From Algoriphagus aquimarinus (GTDB taxonomy: Bacteria > Bacteroidota > Bacteroidia > Cytophagales > Cyclobacteriaceae), in the NCBI RefSeq assembly GCF_900112005.1, contig NZ_FOKK01000003.1, positions 186,001-250,000 of the forward strand: a DNA stretch of 64,000 nucleotides, given 5' to 3'. The notes under the pieces are model-generated. The model saw nothing but the letters and a program-made list of their open reading frames with translations. It did not search any database and was not told the DNA's origin. Numbering within the stretch: position 1 is the first letter of the stretch; each line of letters starts with the position of its first letter. Of the stretch, positions 55,208-63,599 are shown one piece after another. The translations under genes were made by a program, and so were the position numbers.

Positions 55208-55801
55208 ATGTGGTGGCAGTATCTCTTAGTATTTTTTGGTGCACTTTTATTTGATATAGTGCCTTTTCCGTTTCCACCAGCATTTACGATAATGATGTTT
55301 TTACAAATCATTTTTCAGCTGAATGTATGGTGGGTAATAGTAATAGGAGTAGCCGGTTCAGTTTTGGGTAGATATATTCTGCTTTTATATACTCCATTTC
55401 TAGCAGGAAAGTATTTGAATACTTCAAAGAATAGTGACATTCAATTTCTAGGCGAGAAAATGAATGAGAATAAATGGAAAGGTCAACTTTTTGTGCTTGC
55501 GTATTCATTATTGCCACTACCTACCACGCCACTTTTTCTTGGTGCAGGAATTTCAAAGTTGAAGGCGAAATATATTATCCCGGCATTTCTCATCGGTAAG
55601 TTTACCAGTGATACGTTGGCATTATTTCTAGGAGAATATGCCGTAGAAAATGCCGAGGCTTTATTGGAGAATGCATTTTCCTTACAATCTATTGCAAGCC
55701 TTCTATTAGCCTTGGTTTTGCTTTTTTGTCTATTTTTCATTGACTGGCGAACTCTTATCCAAACCAAAAAACTCGTGTTTAACTTTAAAATTTTGAAGTA
55801 G
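55208..55801 (+). CDS. VTT/DedA-like membrane protein
   Basis: 197 residues, several membrane helices. The frame shows FGALLFDIVPFPFPPA near the start and a re-entrant-loop-like stretch LLPLPTTPLFLGAGIS, followed by GKFTSDTLALFLG; these resemble the VTT/DedA (SNARE-associated) fold that moves phospholipids or undecaprenyl phosphate. The similarity is partial, so the call is tentative. A 7-bp hairpin (55800-55816) begins at the last base of the sense codon run and may end the transcript. Confidence 0.6.
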   Translation: MWWQYLLVFFGALLFDIVPFPFPPAFTIMMFLQIIFQLNVWWVIVIGVAGSVLGRYILLLYTPFLAGKYLNTSKNSDIQFLGEKMNENKWKGQLFVLAYSLLPLPTTPLFLGAGISKLKAKYIIPAFLIGKFTSDTLALFLGEYAVENAEALLENAFSLQSIASLLLALVLLFCLFFIDWRTLIQTKKLVFNFKILK

Positions 55802-55934
55802 CCAATCTTATTGGCTATGATTAAATAGTAAAATGACCGCGCTTTTCAACTGGAGGAATCTGCAAAACCGTAGTTTTGAAGAATTCTGATAAAAACTTAT
55901 TTCACGTTTCTTTCACTCTAAAACACTTCAAATC

Positions 55935-56822
55935 TTGTTTGTTAAAATCTTAGTAGGATTATTTATTGCCTTAATACTATTCTTACTTTTCCGCCCTAAA
56001 AGCATAAAAAGTGGATTCAACGTCCCTGAGATCTTTCCAGAAAAATGGAGGCTATATCTATTTAAGGAAGTAAACTTCTATGCTTCACTTGATGAAGAGG
56101 ATAAAGTGATCTTTGAAGCTGATGTGAAACGCTTTTTGAAACGAGTGAGAATCACTGGAATCAAAACTACCGTGGATGATGAAGATCGTCTCCTGGTTGC
56201 CAGTAGTGCAGTTATTCCGGTTTTTTCCTTTCCAGAATGGGAGTACAGCAGTTTACATGAAGTGCTTTTGTATCCAGATTTATTTACTGAGAAGTATGAT
56301 TTCAGCGAGCAAGACCGAAATATCTCAGGCATGGTGGGAAGTGGAGGAGTAATGCATCATGTGGTGATCTTTTCCAAGCCTGCTTTACATCAGGGTTTTG
56401 ATAATGCGAGTGACAAAATGAATGTGGGAATTCACGAGTTTGTGCATCTATTTGACAAGCAAGACGGTGAAATCGATGGCATTCCGCAGATGATTATGAA
56501 AAATCAAGCGGTACTACCATGGCTGCATTTGATCTCTGAGAACACCAAAGAAATGCTTGCCGGGAAAAGTGATATTAATATTTACGGAGCGACTAATAAG
56601 CAGGAATTTTTGGCGGTTGCGAGTGAATACTTTTTTGAACGACCAAAGCTTTTCCAAGAAAAACATCCGGAATTATACGAGGTACTTTCCTCGGTATTTC
56701 AAACTGATTTGGCCAATAGTCAGGTCGGCGATAATAAGTTGAAGCGAACCATCGGTAGAAATGCCCCTTGTCCTTGTCGCAGCGGAAAGAAGTTTAAGGA
56801 CTGCTGTATGGGACATGATTGA
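55935..56822 (+). CDS. MtfA-like zinc peptidase with SEC-C tail
   Basis: 295 residues. The start is TTG 55935, as no ATG precedes the N-terminal membrane helix (FVKILVGLFIALILFLLF). The catalytic site is His167-Glu-Phe-Val-His171 in GIHEFVHLFDKQDGE, typical of MtfA (family M90). The C-terminal NAPCPCRSGKKFKDCC is a SEC-C zinc motif, as found at the end of SecA. E. coli MtfA inactivates the repressor Mlc; the SEC-C extension and the membrane anchor are additions. Confidence 0.88.
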   Translation: MFVKILVGLFIALILFLLFRPKSIKSGFNVPEIFPEKWRLYLFKEVNFYASLDEEDKVIFEADVKRFLKRVRITGIKTTVDDEDRLLVASSAVIPVFSFPEWEYSSLHEVLLYPDLFTEKYDFSEQDRNISGMVGSGGVMHHVVIFSKPALHQGFDNASDKMNVGIHEFVHLFDKQDGEIDGIPQMIMKNQAVLPWLHLISENTKEMLAGKSDINIYGATNKQEFLAVASEYFFERPKLFQEKHPELYEVLSSVFQTDLANSQVGDNKLKRTIGRNAPCPCRSGKKFKDCCMGHD

Positions 56823-56957
56823 TTGCTTTGCTGAGTCAATTGTGCATACAATGTGTCCACAATTGAGACTTTGAAATCGAATTGTATTCAGTTTTTAGAA
56901 TACTTAGAAAAATTGGATATTGTATTGATCAATCATCGTTTCTGAAACATCTATCCA

Positions 56958-57983
56958 ATGGAAATTAGAAGAGACTTTTTTTTGAAAATTCAGAGCATTA
57001 TTTCTACTGCACAAGCGAAAGCAATTCGTGCAGTAGATAATGAACGAGTGATCATGTATTGGCAAATTGGTAAAATCATTTTTGAGGAAGAACAAAACGG
57101 TAAAGAGAGGGCCGATTATGGTAGATTCTTAATCAAGTCAATTTCCGATAACTTTCAACCCCAGTTTGGTAGCGGGTTTTCTATTCGACAATTGCAGAGA
57201 TACAGGCAGTTTTACCGCACCTTTCCAATTGCGTCCGCACTGCGGACGCAATTGAGTTGGACGCATTACAAAACCATAATAGGCTTCGATAATCAGGATA
57301 AAAGAGAGTTTTATTTAGCCGAATCAAATAAGAATAGTTGGACAGCAAGGCAGTTAGAAAGACAAGTGAATAGTCAGCTTTTTGAGCGCTTACTTTTAAG
57401 TAACGATGTCAAGGATGTGTTGGCAGTGGCAAGGGAGGAGAAATCACTTTCTGATGCGAAAGAAATCATAAAAGATCCTATGGTATTAGAATTCTTGGGA
57501 CTTAAAAGGGAAGCGGCCTACTACGAAAAAGATTTTGAAGCGGCAATCATTACACATTTGAAAGATTTCCTTTTGGAAATTGGAAATGGATTTTCGTTTG
57601 TCGCTCGTCAGAAACGTATCCATTTGGATGGAGAAGAGTTCTTTATTGATCTTGTTTTTTACAATCGATTACTCCAGTGCTTTGTAATTGTTGAAATCAA
57701 AACTACCAAACTGAAACATGAGCACATTGGACAGTTACAGATGTATGTGAATTATTACGACCGCTTCGAAAAGCAAGGGTTTGAAAATCCAACCATCGGG
57801 ATTTTGCTTTGTGCGGATAAAAATGATGCAGTGGTAAAAATCACATTACCTGAAAACAATAAAACTATCATAGGTAGTAAATACCAGCTTTATTTACCTA
57901 CTGAACAGCAATTGATAGATGAAGTGAAGAAGGAGATTGACAAATTGGACAACAACGATATTGAATCACCTTCAACCAATTAA
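56958..57983 (+). CDS. YhcG-type PDDEXK nuclease (DUF1016)
   Basis: 341 residues. The N-terminal DUF1016 part (about residues 10-160) has the conserved LSWTHYKTI segment; the C-terminal PD-(D/E)xK part shows Asp231 in FFIDLVF and Glu246-x-Lys248 in VEIK. Members are widespread, cytoplasmic and often lie near restriction systems; one role suggested is replication or restriction-linked DNA cutting. Here no restriction genes are close. The coding sequence contains a perfect 29-base palindrome at 57226-57254. Confidence 0.88.
   Translation: MEIRRDFFLKIQSIISTAQAKAIRAVDNERVIMYWQIGKIIFEEEQNGKERADYGRFLIKSISDNFQPQFGSGFSIRQLQRYRQFYRTFPIASALRTQLSWTHYKTIIGFDNQDKREFYLAESNKNSWTARQLERQVNSQLFERLLLSNDVKDVLAVAREEKSLSDAKEIIKDPMVLEFLGLKREAAYYEKDFEAAIITHLKDFLLEIGNGFSFVARQKRIHLDGEEFFIDLVFYNRLLQCFVIVEIKTTKLKHEHIGQLQMYVNYYDRFEKQGFENPTIGILLCADKNDAVVKITLPENNKTIIGSKYQLYLPTEQQLIDEVKKEIDKLDNNDIESPSTN
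57226..57254. repeat. Perfect 29-base palindrome inside the YhcG gene
   Basis: 14-base arms CAATTGCGTCCGCA and TGCGGACGCAATTG flank a single C. The sequence is translated as part of the DUF1016 domain just before LSWTHY. As single strand or RNA it would form a very stable hairpin with a tight turn. Confidence 0.9.
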
Positions 57984-57996
57984 CTTAAATAAAACC

Positions 57997-58452
57997 ATGA
58001 AAAATGTATTTTTAATCCTCGCTCTTTCCATCTGTTTTGATTGTTTTTCACAGCAAACTGAAGAGACGGAAGTAGCTGCAGTAAGGACTGTGGTCAATCA
58101 GTTTTTCGAATCTTTGGAAAAGCAGGACACAGTACTGCTACAGCAAGTGGCTTTTATGGAAGGGCAGATCTGGACAGTAAACAATACCGTAAGCCCGGCA
58201 AAACAGCGCATGCGGTTTTTCAAAGACGATTTGAAATCTTTTCAATCCAAGAATTCCTACCTGGAAACAGGACTAAGCATGGATGTGAAAATCCATGAAG
58301 GAATGGCCATGGCTTGGGTTCCTTATGAATTTAGACTTAATGGGGACTTCTCTCACTGTGGAGTGGATGTCTTTACTTTATTCAAGAAAGATGGGATTTG
58401 GAAGATTATCAACCTGACTTATACTATTGATAAAGAAGGTTGCGGAAAATAA
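57997..58452 (+). CDS. Secreted NTF2-like (SnoaL-type) protein
   Basis: 151 residues. The frame is open from 57937, but ATG 57997 begins a signal peptide (MKNVFLILALSICFDCFSQ). The rest is a cone-shaped NTF2-like domain (VNQFFESLEKQDTVLLQQV, then TLFKKDGIWKIINLTYTI). Such proteins bind small molecules or act as isomerases; no function can be assigned. It starts 13 bases after the nuclease gene and may share its transcript. Confidence 0.78.
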   Translation: MKNVFLILALSICFDCFSQQTEETEVAAVRTVVNQFFESLEKQDTVLLQQVAFMEGQIWTVNNTVSPAKQRMRFFKDDLKSFQSKNSYLETGLSMDVKIHEGMAMAWVPYEFRLNGDFSHCGVDVFTLFKKDGIWKIINLTYTIDKEGCGK

Positions 58453-58488
58453 TTTAGAATTCTTAATTCAGGATTTGAATTCAATTAC

Positions 58489-59010
58489 TCAATCCTTCAG
58501 CTCATACCAGTCAATTCCAGTAAGCGGAATTCTACGTCCATGAGATTCTTCCGGGGCGTAATTCTCTGCCAAGTAATCCAGAATAATAGCTTCATTTCCG
58601 CCAAGATCCCAGAGACCCTGAGTCTCTTGCATCCATACAATCTTGGAATGCCAGCCTTCACGGGTAAATCGATTTTGAAGAATCAGTGCACTAGAGTGAC
58701 AGGCGGTACAGTTGGCCTTGACAAGCTCCAGTCCATTCCCTGCAATCAGTCCCGTTTCCACATCTTTGCCATCTACTACCTCAGTACTAAAATCGGCTAA
58801 TGGTTCAGGGCTAGCTGAGGACAGTTCAGCGCTGGTAGAATTCAGTCGAGTAGAGATTTCTGGTAGAAAAACCAACGAAAGCACAAGACCTGCCAGTAGA
58901 ACTACGACTCCTACCAGTCCAGCTACAGACTTAATCAATCCATTGAAAAGTTGATAGTTTTCCTTGTCTGAAGTCTTGGGATTATTGTTTGGAAGATTAT
59001 TCATGTGCAT
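58489..59010 (-). CDS. Monohaem cytochrome c, sulfite dehydrogenase subunit (SorB-like)
   Basis: 173 residues. One N-terminal membrane helix (about 27-48) anchors a periplasmic domain with a single haem c site, CTACHSS, in a short c-type fold. It would take electrons from the molybdenum subunit. The ATG shares its A with the TAA stop of that gene (TAATG), so the two are translated together. The low-complexity Ser/Glu linker after the helix gives reach. Confidence 0.84.
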   Translation of the reverse strand: MHMNNLPNNNPKTSDKENYQLFNGLIKSVAGLVGVVVLLAGLVLSLVFLPEISTRLNSTSAELSSASPEPLADFSTEVVDGKDVETGLIAGNGLELVKANCTACHSSALILQNRFTREGWHSKIVWMQETQGLWDLGGNEAIILDYLAENYAPEESHGRRIPLTGIDWYELKD

Positions 59011-60275
59011 TAGCTTACTTTCACCGCGATTCTGTGACAGGCATTATTTAGATAGCCTTTAGGATTCCAGCCCGGCATCACCATTGGCTGGGAGATTCCT
59101 TGATCGTCAGTTGCTTTTGCCCAGATCTCATAATATCCTGCTTGAGGGAAATCCAGATCTATAGACCACTGTTGCCAAGCCAGACGATTTGCAGGTTTTT
59201 TCAAGGAACATGTTCGCCAGGTAGCCCCGAAATCTGTGGTCACTTGCATTTCTTTAATTTCCTGTTCACCAGCCCAAGCATGTCCTCGTACGGTTAACTT
59301 TTTTGATTTGTCAAACATCGCCCCGGATTTTGGGTGAGTGATGATCGATTTTACAGGCATGGACTCTATTATTTTCATATCCTCCTCTGGCACCTTATCT
59401 CCTGGAGCTATTGGATACTTTGGAACACGATAGGCGTCACCCATCATTTTCTCACCATCATGCACTTTGTTTCTTACCACTAGTTTATGAAGCCACTTGC
59501 CAGACACGGAAGCTGGCCAGCCGCCGCAAACCAAGCGAAGTGGGAATCCATGTTGAAGAGGAATATCTTTTCCATTAAGCGCCCAAGCCAGTAGTGTTTC
59601 GTCTTGCATTACTTTGGACATAGGAGCACCTCGGGAGATCACCACTTTGTTTGGGTCGCCGTTTAGATGTTTGTCTTTTCCATAATACCCCACATAGACA
59701 GCATCGGATTTGATGCCCACATCAGCCAGTACATCTTTCAATCTTACGCCGGTCCATTCTGAACAATACACGGCTCCTTCTTCCCATTGATTTCCAGATG
59801 CAGGAGGATAAAAGCCAGCTCGGCCATTCCCACCACATTCAAGAACTAGTTGATAAGTATAAGCTTTGAACTTCTTTTTGAGCTCATCGAGCGTGTATGT
59901 TTTTTCCTTGGTGACTGATTCACCACCAATAGTCAAAGTCCAGTTTGCTGCGTCAACATCTTCTGGCATCAGTCCGTTATTTCTGATGAAAATATTGGAA
60001 AATGGAGTTACAGCATCATCTAACAGATGTGGCATAGGCTCTACATTCCAAGGCTTTTCATTACGGATAATCATGTCTTTGCTTTTGCCTTTCATTGGGT
60101 CAAAATCCGCCGGCAAGCCTACAGGAATATAATCTCTAGGCATACTGGCAGCGTGAACTATATCTGCGCCCAAAACCGTCGCCATTGCTGCTAAGGCACT
60201 TTTTTGTAAAAATGCTCGTCTATCTTGAGTATTAGTAGTTTTATTTTTCGAGCTGTTCAAGTCGGATATTGACAT
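59010..60275 (-). CDS. Sulfite dehydrogenase, molybdopterin subunit (SorA-like)
   Basis: 421 residues. A twin-arginine signal starts at DRRAFLQKSAL. The sulfite oxidase fold is clear: the Mo-binding Cys147 lies in VLECGGNGRAGF, and YVGYYGKDKHLNGDP, PLQHGFPLRLVCGGW and the C-terminal dimerisation domain (VRGHAWAGEQEIKEMQVTTDFG) follow. It oxidises sulfite to sulfate in the periplasm and passes electrons to the downstream cytochrome c. Some relatives act on other substrates, but the SorAB gene pair supports sulfite. Confidence 0.9.
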   Translation of the reverse strand: MSISDLNSSKNKTTNTQDRRAFLQKSALAAMATVLGADIVHAASMPRDYIPVGLPADFDPMKGKSKDMIIRNEKPWNVEPMPHLLDDAVTPFSNIFIRNNGLMPEDVDAANWTLTIGGESVTKEKTYTLDELKKKFKAYTYQLVLECGGNGRAGFYPPASGNQWEEGAVYCSEWTGVRLKDVLADVGIKSDAVYVGYYGKDKHLNGDPNKVVISRGAPMSKVMQDETLLAWALNGKDIPLQHGFPLRLVCGGWPASVSGKWLHKLVVRNKVHDGEKMMGDAYRVPKYPIAPGDKVPEEDMKIIESMPVKSIITHPKSGAMFDKSKKLTVRGHAWAGEQEIKEMQVTTDFGATWRTCSLKKPANRLAWQQWSIDLDFPQAGYYEIWAKATDDQGISQPMVMPGWNPKGYLNNACHRIAVKVS

Positions 60276-60539
60276 GTCAGGAATAGGTTACAAAGTTATC
60301 TATAGATAAAGTAAAGGGTCTTAGTGCTCATGTCCTATCTCTTCTCACACTTTTCCATAGGTGGATATAAAAATAATCAAGAAAATCGGAAGGAATCGTG
60401 TTGAGTACTTTCAGTATTCAACATGAGTAGTTTGATATGCAATTCACTGGTTCGCAAAGCGCCTGTACTTTGTCATTATGCTACCCCGTAGAAAAGTAGG
60501 AGAGTATTGATATTTGAGAGGCATATAAAACTCAAAAAC

Positions 60540-60926
60540 ATGGATGTTACAAAAAGAAACACGATCATTTTCTGGTCAGCCACAACTCTTATTTTCCTTT
60601 TCGAGGGAGTAATGCCAGCACTGACTTCACAAACAGAACTTGCAAAAGAAGGTATTCAGCATTTAGGCTACCCCATGTATTTTGGAAATGCTCTCGTGGT
60701 TTTCAAAGTTTGTGGCTCGCTGATCCTAATGATCCCCAAATTCCCAAAACGTGTGAAGGAATGGGCTTATGCGGGTTTTACCTTTGATTTTATTTTTGCC
60801 TGCATTAGCCATTATGCTGTGGATGGTTTAGGGTTTCAGACGATATTTCCATTGATTATTTTGGTGATTTTAATGGTTTCTTATATTTATTACCACAAAC
60901 TTAATTCACCTCTAAAAGCCTGGTAA
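60540..60926 (+). CDS. DoxX-like membrane protein
   Basis: 128 residues, four predicted membrane helices. The TTG at 60507 is open, but ATG 60540 (MDVTKRNTIIFWSATTL) fits the family. Other signs are HLGYPMYFGNALVVFKVCG and PKRVKEWAYAGFTFDFIFA, typical of DoxX_2-type proteins linked loosely to redox or stress. Function unknown. Confidence 0.82.
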   Translation: MDVTKRNTIIFWSATTLIFLFEGVMPALTSQTELAKEGIQHLGYPMYFGNALVVFKVCGSLILMIPKFPKRVKEWAYAGFTFDFIFACISHYAVDGLGFQTIFPLIILVILMVSYIYYHKLNSPLKAW

Positions 60927-60977
60927 TTGGCTCTGCATTTATATCTTTATTCGCAGTCATAACCACGAAAGGCATTG

Positions 60978-61124
60978 ATGCAGCAGCAATTTCTCCGATT
61001 TTTTAAGATTGATAAAGTTCAACTTATACTAATCGACGTCTACTTTCTTGCTTTGGGATGTACAATCGGAATGGCTAAGCAGAGTTCCGAGTCAACTAGC
61101 TATACCTTCTTGAAGGTGAAGTAG
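60978..61124 (+). CDS. Possible 48-residue small ORF or remnant
   Basis: ATG 60978 to TAG 61124. The peptide has a hydrophobic middle (VQLILIDVYFLALGCTIGMA) that could be a membrane segment or lipobox, and ends KQSSESTSYTFLKVK. Its last 46 bases (61079-61124) are about 78 percent identical to 62597-62642, on the other side of the mer operon, and there the frame is kept as well. It may be the end of an old duplicated gene. Confidence 0.25.
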   Translation: MQQQFLRFFKIDKVQLILIDVYFLALGCTIGMAKQSSESTSYTFLKVK

Positions 61125-61165
61125 AGGTAAATGATTTAATTACCGACTGGTCTGTCTGTACTAGT

Positions 61166-61375
61166 TTAAGAACAGCAACTTTTATTCTCTTGCATGGGAG
61201 GGCACTTAACTGTGCCGTAACTACAATAAACGCAGCAGTCTCCCGATATTGGTTTAATTACACTTTTGCAGTTTTCACATTCGTAGAAGAATTGACAAGC
61301 ATCTGTGGGCATTTCTTCTTCCTTTTTATGTCCACAGCTTGGGCAGGTAATAATTGATTTCGTTAGTACGTCCAT
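61166..61375 (-). CDS. GDCCVxC-type small Cys-rich protein of the mer operon
   Basis: 69 residues starting at ATG 61375 (the frame continues upstream, but that part overlaps merTP). It contains TCPSCGHKK, a CENC pair and the diagnostic GDCCVYCSYG, ending in ENKSCCS. The family is regularly found in mercury or other metal resistance operons of the Bacteroidota and probably binds metal in the cytoplasm. It follows merTP with one base between. Confidence 0.84.
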   Translation of the reverse strand: MDVLTKSIITCPSCGHKKEEEMPTDACQFFYECENCKSVIKPISGDCCVYCSYGTVKCPPMQENKSCCS

Positions 61376-61376
61376 T

Positions 61377-61991
61377 TCACTTAATATTTGTCTCAATAAC
61401 TTTATAACCTGTCCCATCAATTGCTTTTTGTATGTCAGCAAGAGACGTTCTAGAATTGTCAAATTCTACAACTGCATTCTTATTGTCGTAAGACGCAGTC
61501 GCTACTATTATTCCAGGAAGCTTATTTACATCGTGTTGGACATGTTCGGCACAACTTGCACAGGTCATTCCGTCAATTTTAAATTCAACTTTTTGAATAT
61601 TTGACTCCTTAACAATTACTACTTCTTTCTCCGGTTTGGGGTAAAAAATGTGGGAGTAATGAGGAAATGAAATCATAGTCGCAGCAAACAATGTCGCTAT
61701 TCCTAAGAATGTTTTGGTTTGAATAAATTTCCTTTTCTCCTCGGTTGCGCATTCACAGTCAATTTCCTTTTCTGTATCTGTTTCTTTCGGGAAAAGTTTT
61801 TGATACCAAGCAAAACCAAGAGCTAAAATTGTCAGCCCAATCAGATAGGGTCTAAGAGGGTCTAGCCAAGAAAATGTTGAAGCAATTCCACTGGTTCCTG
61901 CGATTAGAGCTAATACTGGAGTGATACAGCATAATGAAGCTGTAATTGCAGTTAGCATACCTGCACCAATTATTTTGTTTTCACTTTTCAT
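61377..61991 (-). CDS. merTP: Mercuric transport protein MerTP (MerT-MerP fusion)
   Basis: 204 residues. The N-terminal MerT part has Cys21-Cys22 (SLCCITPVLAL) in the first of three membrane helices and a Cys79-x-Cys81 pair in the cytoplasmic loop. The C-terminal 70 residues are a MerP-like HMA domain with Cys144 and Cys147 in GMTCASCAEH. It would pass Hg(II) from periplasm to cytoplasm. Its start overlaps the ArsR gene stop by 4 bases. No merA (reductase) or merB is in the window. Confidence 0.92.
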   Translation of the reverse strand: MKSENKIIGAGMLTAITASLCCITPVLALIAGTSGIASTFSWLDPLRPYLIGLTILALGFAWYQKLFPKETDTEKEIDCECATEEKRKFIQTKTFLGIATLFAATMISFPHYSHIFYPKPEKEVVIVKESNIQKVEFKIDGMTCASCAEHVQHDVNKLPGIIVATASYDNKNAVVEFDNSRTSLADIQKAIDGTGYKVIETNIK

Positions 61992-62362
61992 CCCGGTATT
62001 AAGGTTTTATTGTTGTCAAGGATCTCAAAAAATGGATTTAGTAACTTTTCATATTCAGGTGTCAGAGAGTAAAAGATCGTTTGGGCTTCTCTCTCAGTTT
62101 CTAAAAGATTTCGATCTTTCATTTTTCTTAAGTGCTGAGAAATAGCGGAAATATTCATTCCCAAAATGTCGCTTAAATCACAGACGCAAAGTCTTTTTTC
62201 CTCAAAGAGTAAATAAAGTATTTTAAGTCTGACACTATTTCCGGCCAATGAAAGTCCATTTGCTAGGTGGTCAAATGAGTCACTTAATCCAGTAACTGTG
62301 TCTTTACAACGATTTATTTGTTCAAAATCAGCCTGCTGCCTTATGCAAGAATTGTTTCCCAT
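61988..62362 (-). CDS. ArsR/SmtB-family metal-sensing repressor
   Basis: 124 residues, winged helix-turn-helix. A Cys59-x-Cys61 pair (RLCVCDLSD) lies in the helix used by ArsR and CadC-type sensors, with further Cys at 6 and 19; DNA reading helix GMNISAISQHLRKMKD. It probably represses the operon until Hg(II) or another soft metal binds. It is the first gene, with merTP and the GDCCVxC gene after it. The upstream 380 bases hold no operator I can define. Confidence 0.9.
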   Translation of the reverse strand: MGNNSCIRQQADFEQINRCKDTVTGLSDSFDHLANGLSLAGNSVRLKILYLLFEEKRLCVCDLSDILGMNISAISQHLRKMKDRNLLETEREAQTIFYSLTPEYEKLLNPFFEILDNNKTLIPG

Positions 62363-62596
62363 AGCACAAGGTTACATTTATTACTTATTTAAGCAAATAC
62401 TTAAATACAAAATTGTGATAAGAACAGAGAGCATTAGGAGTAAGAGGAGATATCCAGTGCCGGATATTTATATCATCCTTTGATTCCTAAGCATATAGGC
62501 TTAGCAGCAAATACAAATTGAAAACACTGCTGAGTTCGATGCTTCCTTTATTTCACAATAGGGTTTTTAACCAAGAGTAGGGTTTAGTGTGGATGT

Positions 62597-62642
62597 GCAA
62601 AGTTCCAAGTCAGCTAGCTATTCAATTTTGAAGGTGGGGTAT
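62597..62642. repeat. Copy 2 of the 46-bp sequence flanking the mer operon
   Basis: Matches 61079-61124 in the same orientation with 36 of 46 bases and no gap. Both read QSS(E/K)S(T/A)SY(T/S) then (F/I)LKV in the same frame. The rest of the 379-base gap 62363-62741 has no gene; an ATATCC/GGATAT hairpin lies at 62450-62467. Confidence 0.6.
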
Positions 62643-62741
62643 GTGAAGTAGGAGTAAAACCTGATTTTCACTTACTCCGCAAGATTCGGGTTTTGCTATT
62701 CTATGAATCAACCTACTTTTGGGTAACCTAGCAGTTAGATC

Positions 62742-63587
62742 ATGAGCGAGAGCCAGTCCATCAATTACCAACGTATTGCCGAAGCGATTGCATATATCCA
62801 AGCCAATTTCAAAAGTCAACCTTCCCTAGAGGAAATTGCGGGACAGGTTCATCTGAGTCCTTTTCATTTTCAGCGGATGTTTAGCGATTGGGCAGGGGTG
62901 AGTCCCAAGAAGTTTATGCAATACCTCAGCGTGGAATATGCCAAGCAGCTGTTGCAAGGTAAGGAAGCGACTCTATTTGAAGCGGCGCAAGAAACCGGAC
63001 TTTCTGGGACGGGAAGGCTTCACGATCTCTTTGTGAGAATTGAAGGGATGACACCAGGTGAATTCAAGAATGGGGGAGAAAACCTCCAGATCAATTACAG
63101 TTTTGCTGAAAGCCCGTTCGGAGAAATCATCGTGGCTTCTACTCCGAAAGGTATTTGTCACCTGGCTTTTTTCTCAAACCAAGAAGAAGGAGAAGTAACT
63201 ATGAAAGCACGCTTTCCAAAAGCGAACTATCATCAGCTTGTGGATAAAATTCAACAGGAAGCCTTGTTTATTTTTCAGCACGATTGGAGCAAACTCAATC
63301 AGATCAAGTTGCACTTGCATGGCACCCCATTTCAATTGAAAGTTTGGGACGCGCTGCTAAAAATCCCAATGGGAAATCTGACTACTTATGGAACAATCGC
63401 AGGCGAAATAGAAAAACCAAAAGCTTCACGAGCTATTGGAACTGCTATCGGTAGTAATCCTGTTGCTTTTCTGATTCCTTGCCATCGTGTGATTCAGTCT
63501 AGCGGTAAACTCGGTGGCTACATGTGGGGGAATACAAGGAAGTCAGCGATAATAGGTTGGGAAGCTGCCCAGCAAACTAGAGAATGA
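62742..63587 (+). CDS. Ada-like AraC regulator fused to O6-alkylguanine-DNA alkyltransferase
   Basis: 281 residues. An AraC-type double helix-turn-helix (about 10-108: SLEEIAGQVHLSPFHFQRMF) is followed by a methyltransferase domain with the acceptor Cys247 in IPCHRVIQSSG. The N-terminal zinc domain that senses methylphosphotriesters in E. coli Ada is missing, so the protein cannot be activated by that route; it may be activated by its own Cys247 or act mainly in repair. An AlkB gene follows after 12 bases. Confidence 0.92.
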   Translation: MSESQSINYQRIAEAIAYIQANFKSQPSLEEIAGQVHLSPFHFQRMFSDWAGVSPKKFMQYLSVEYAKQLLQGKEATLFEAAQETGLSGTGRLHDLFVRIEGMTPGEFKNGGENLQINYSFAESPFGEIIVASTPKGICHLAFFSNQEEGEVTMKARFPKANYHQLVDKIQQEALFIFQHDWSKLNQIKLHLHGTPFQLKVWDALLKIPMGNLTTYGTIAGEIEKPKASRAIGTAIGSNPVAFLIPCHRVIQSSGKLGGYMWGNTRKSAIIGWEAAQQTRE

Positions 63588-63599
63588 TAACACAGTAAC

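Noticed and set aside
56836-56866. TCAATTGTG/CACAATTGA inverted repeat after the MtfA-like gene
   Set aside because: 9-bp stem with a 13-base loop but no T-run; could be a weak terminator, not enough to list as a feature.
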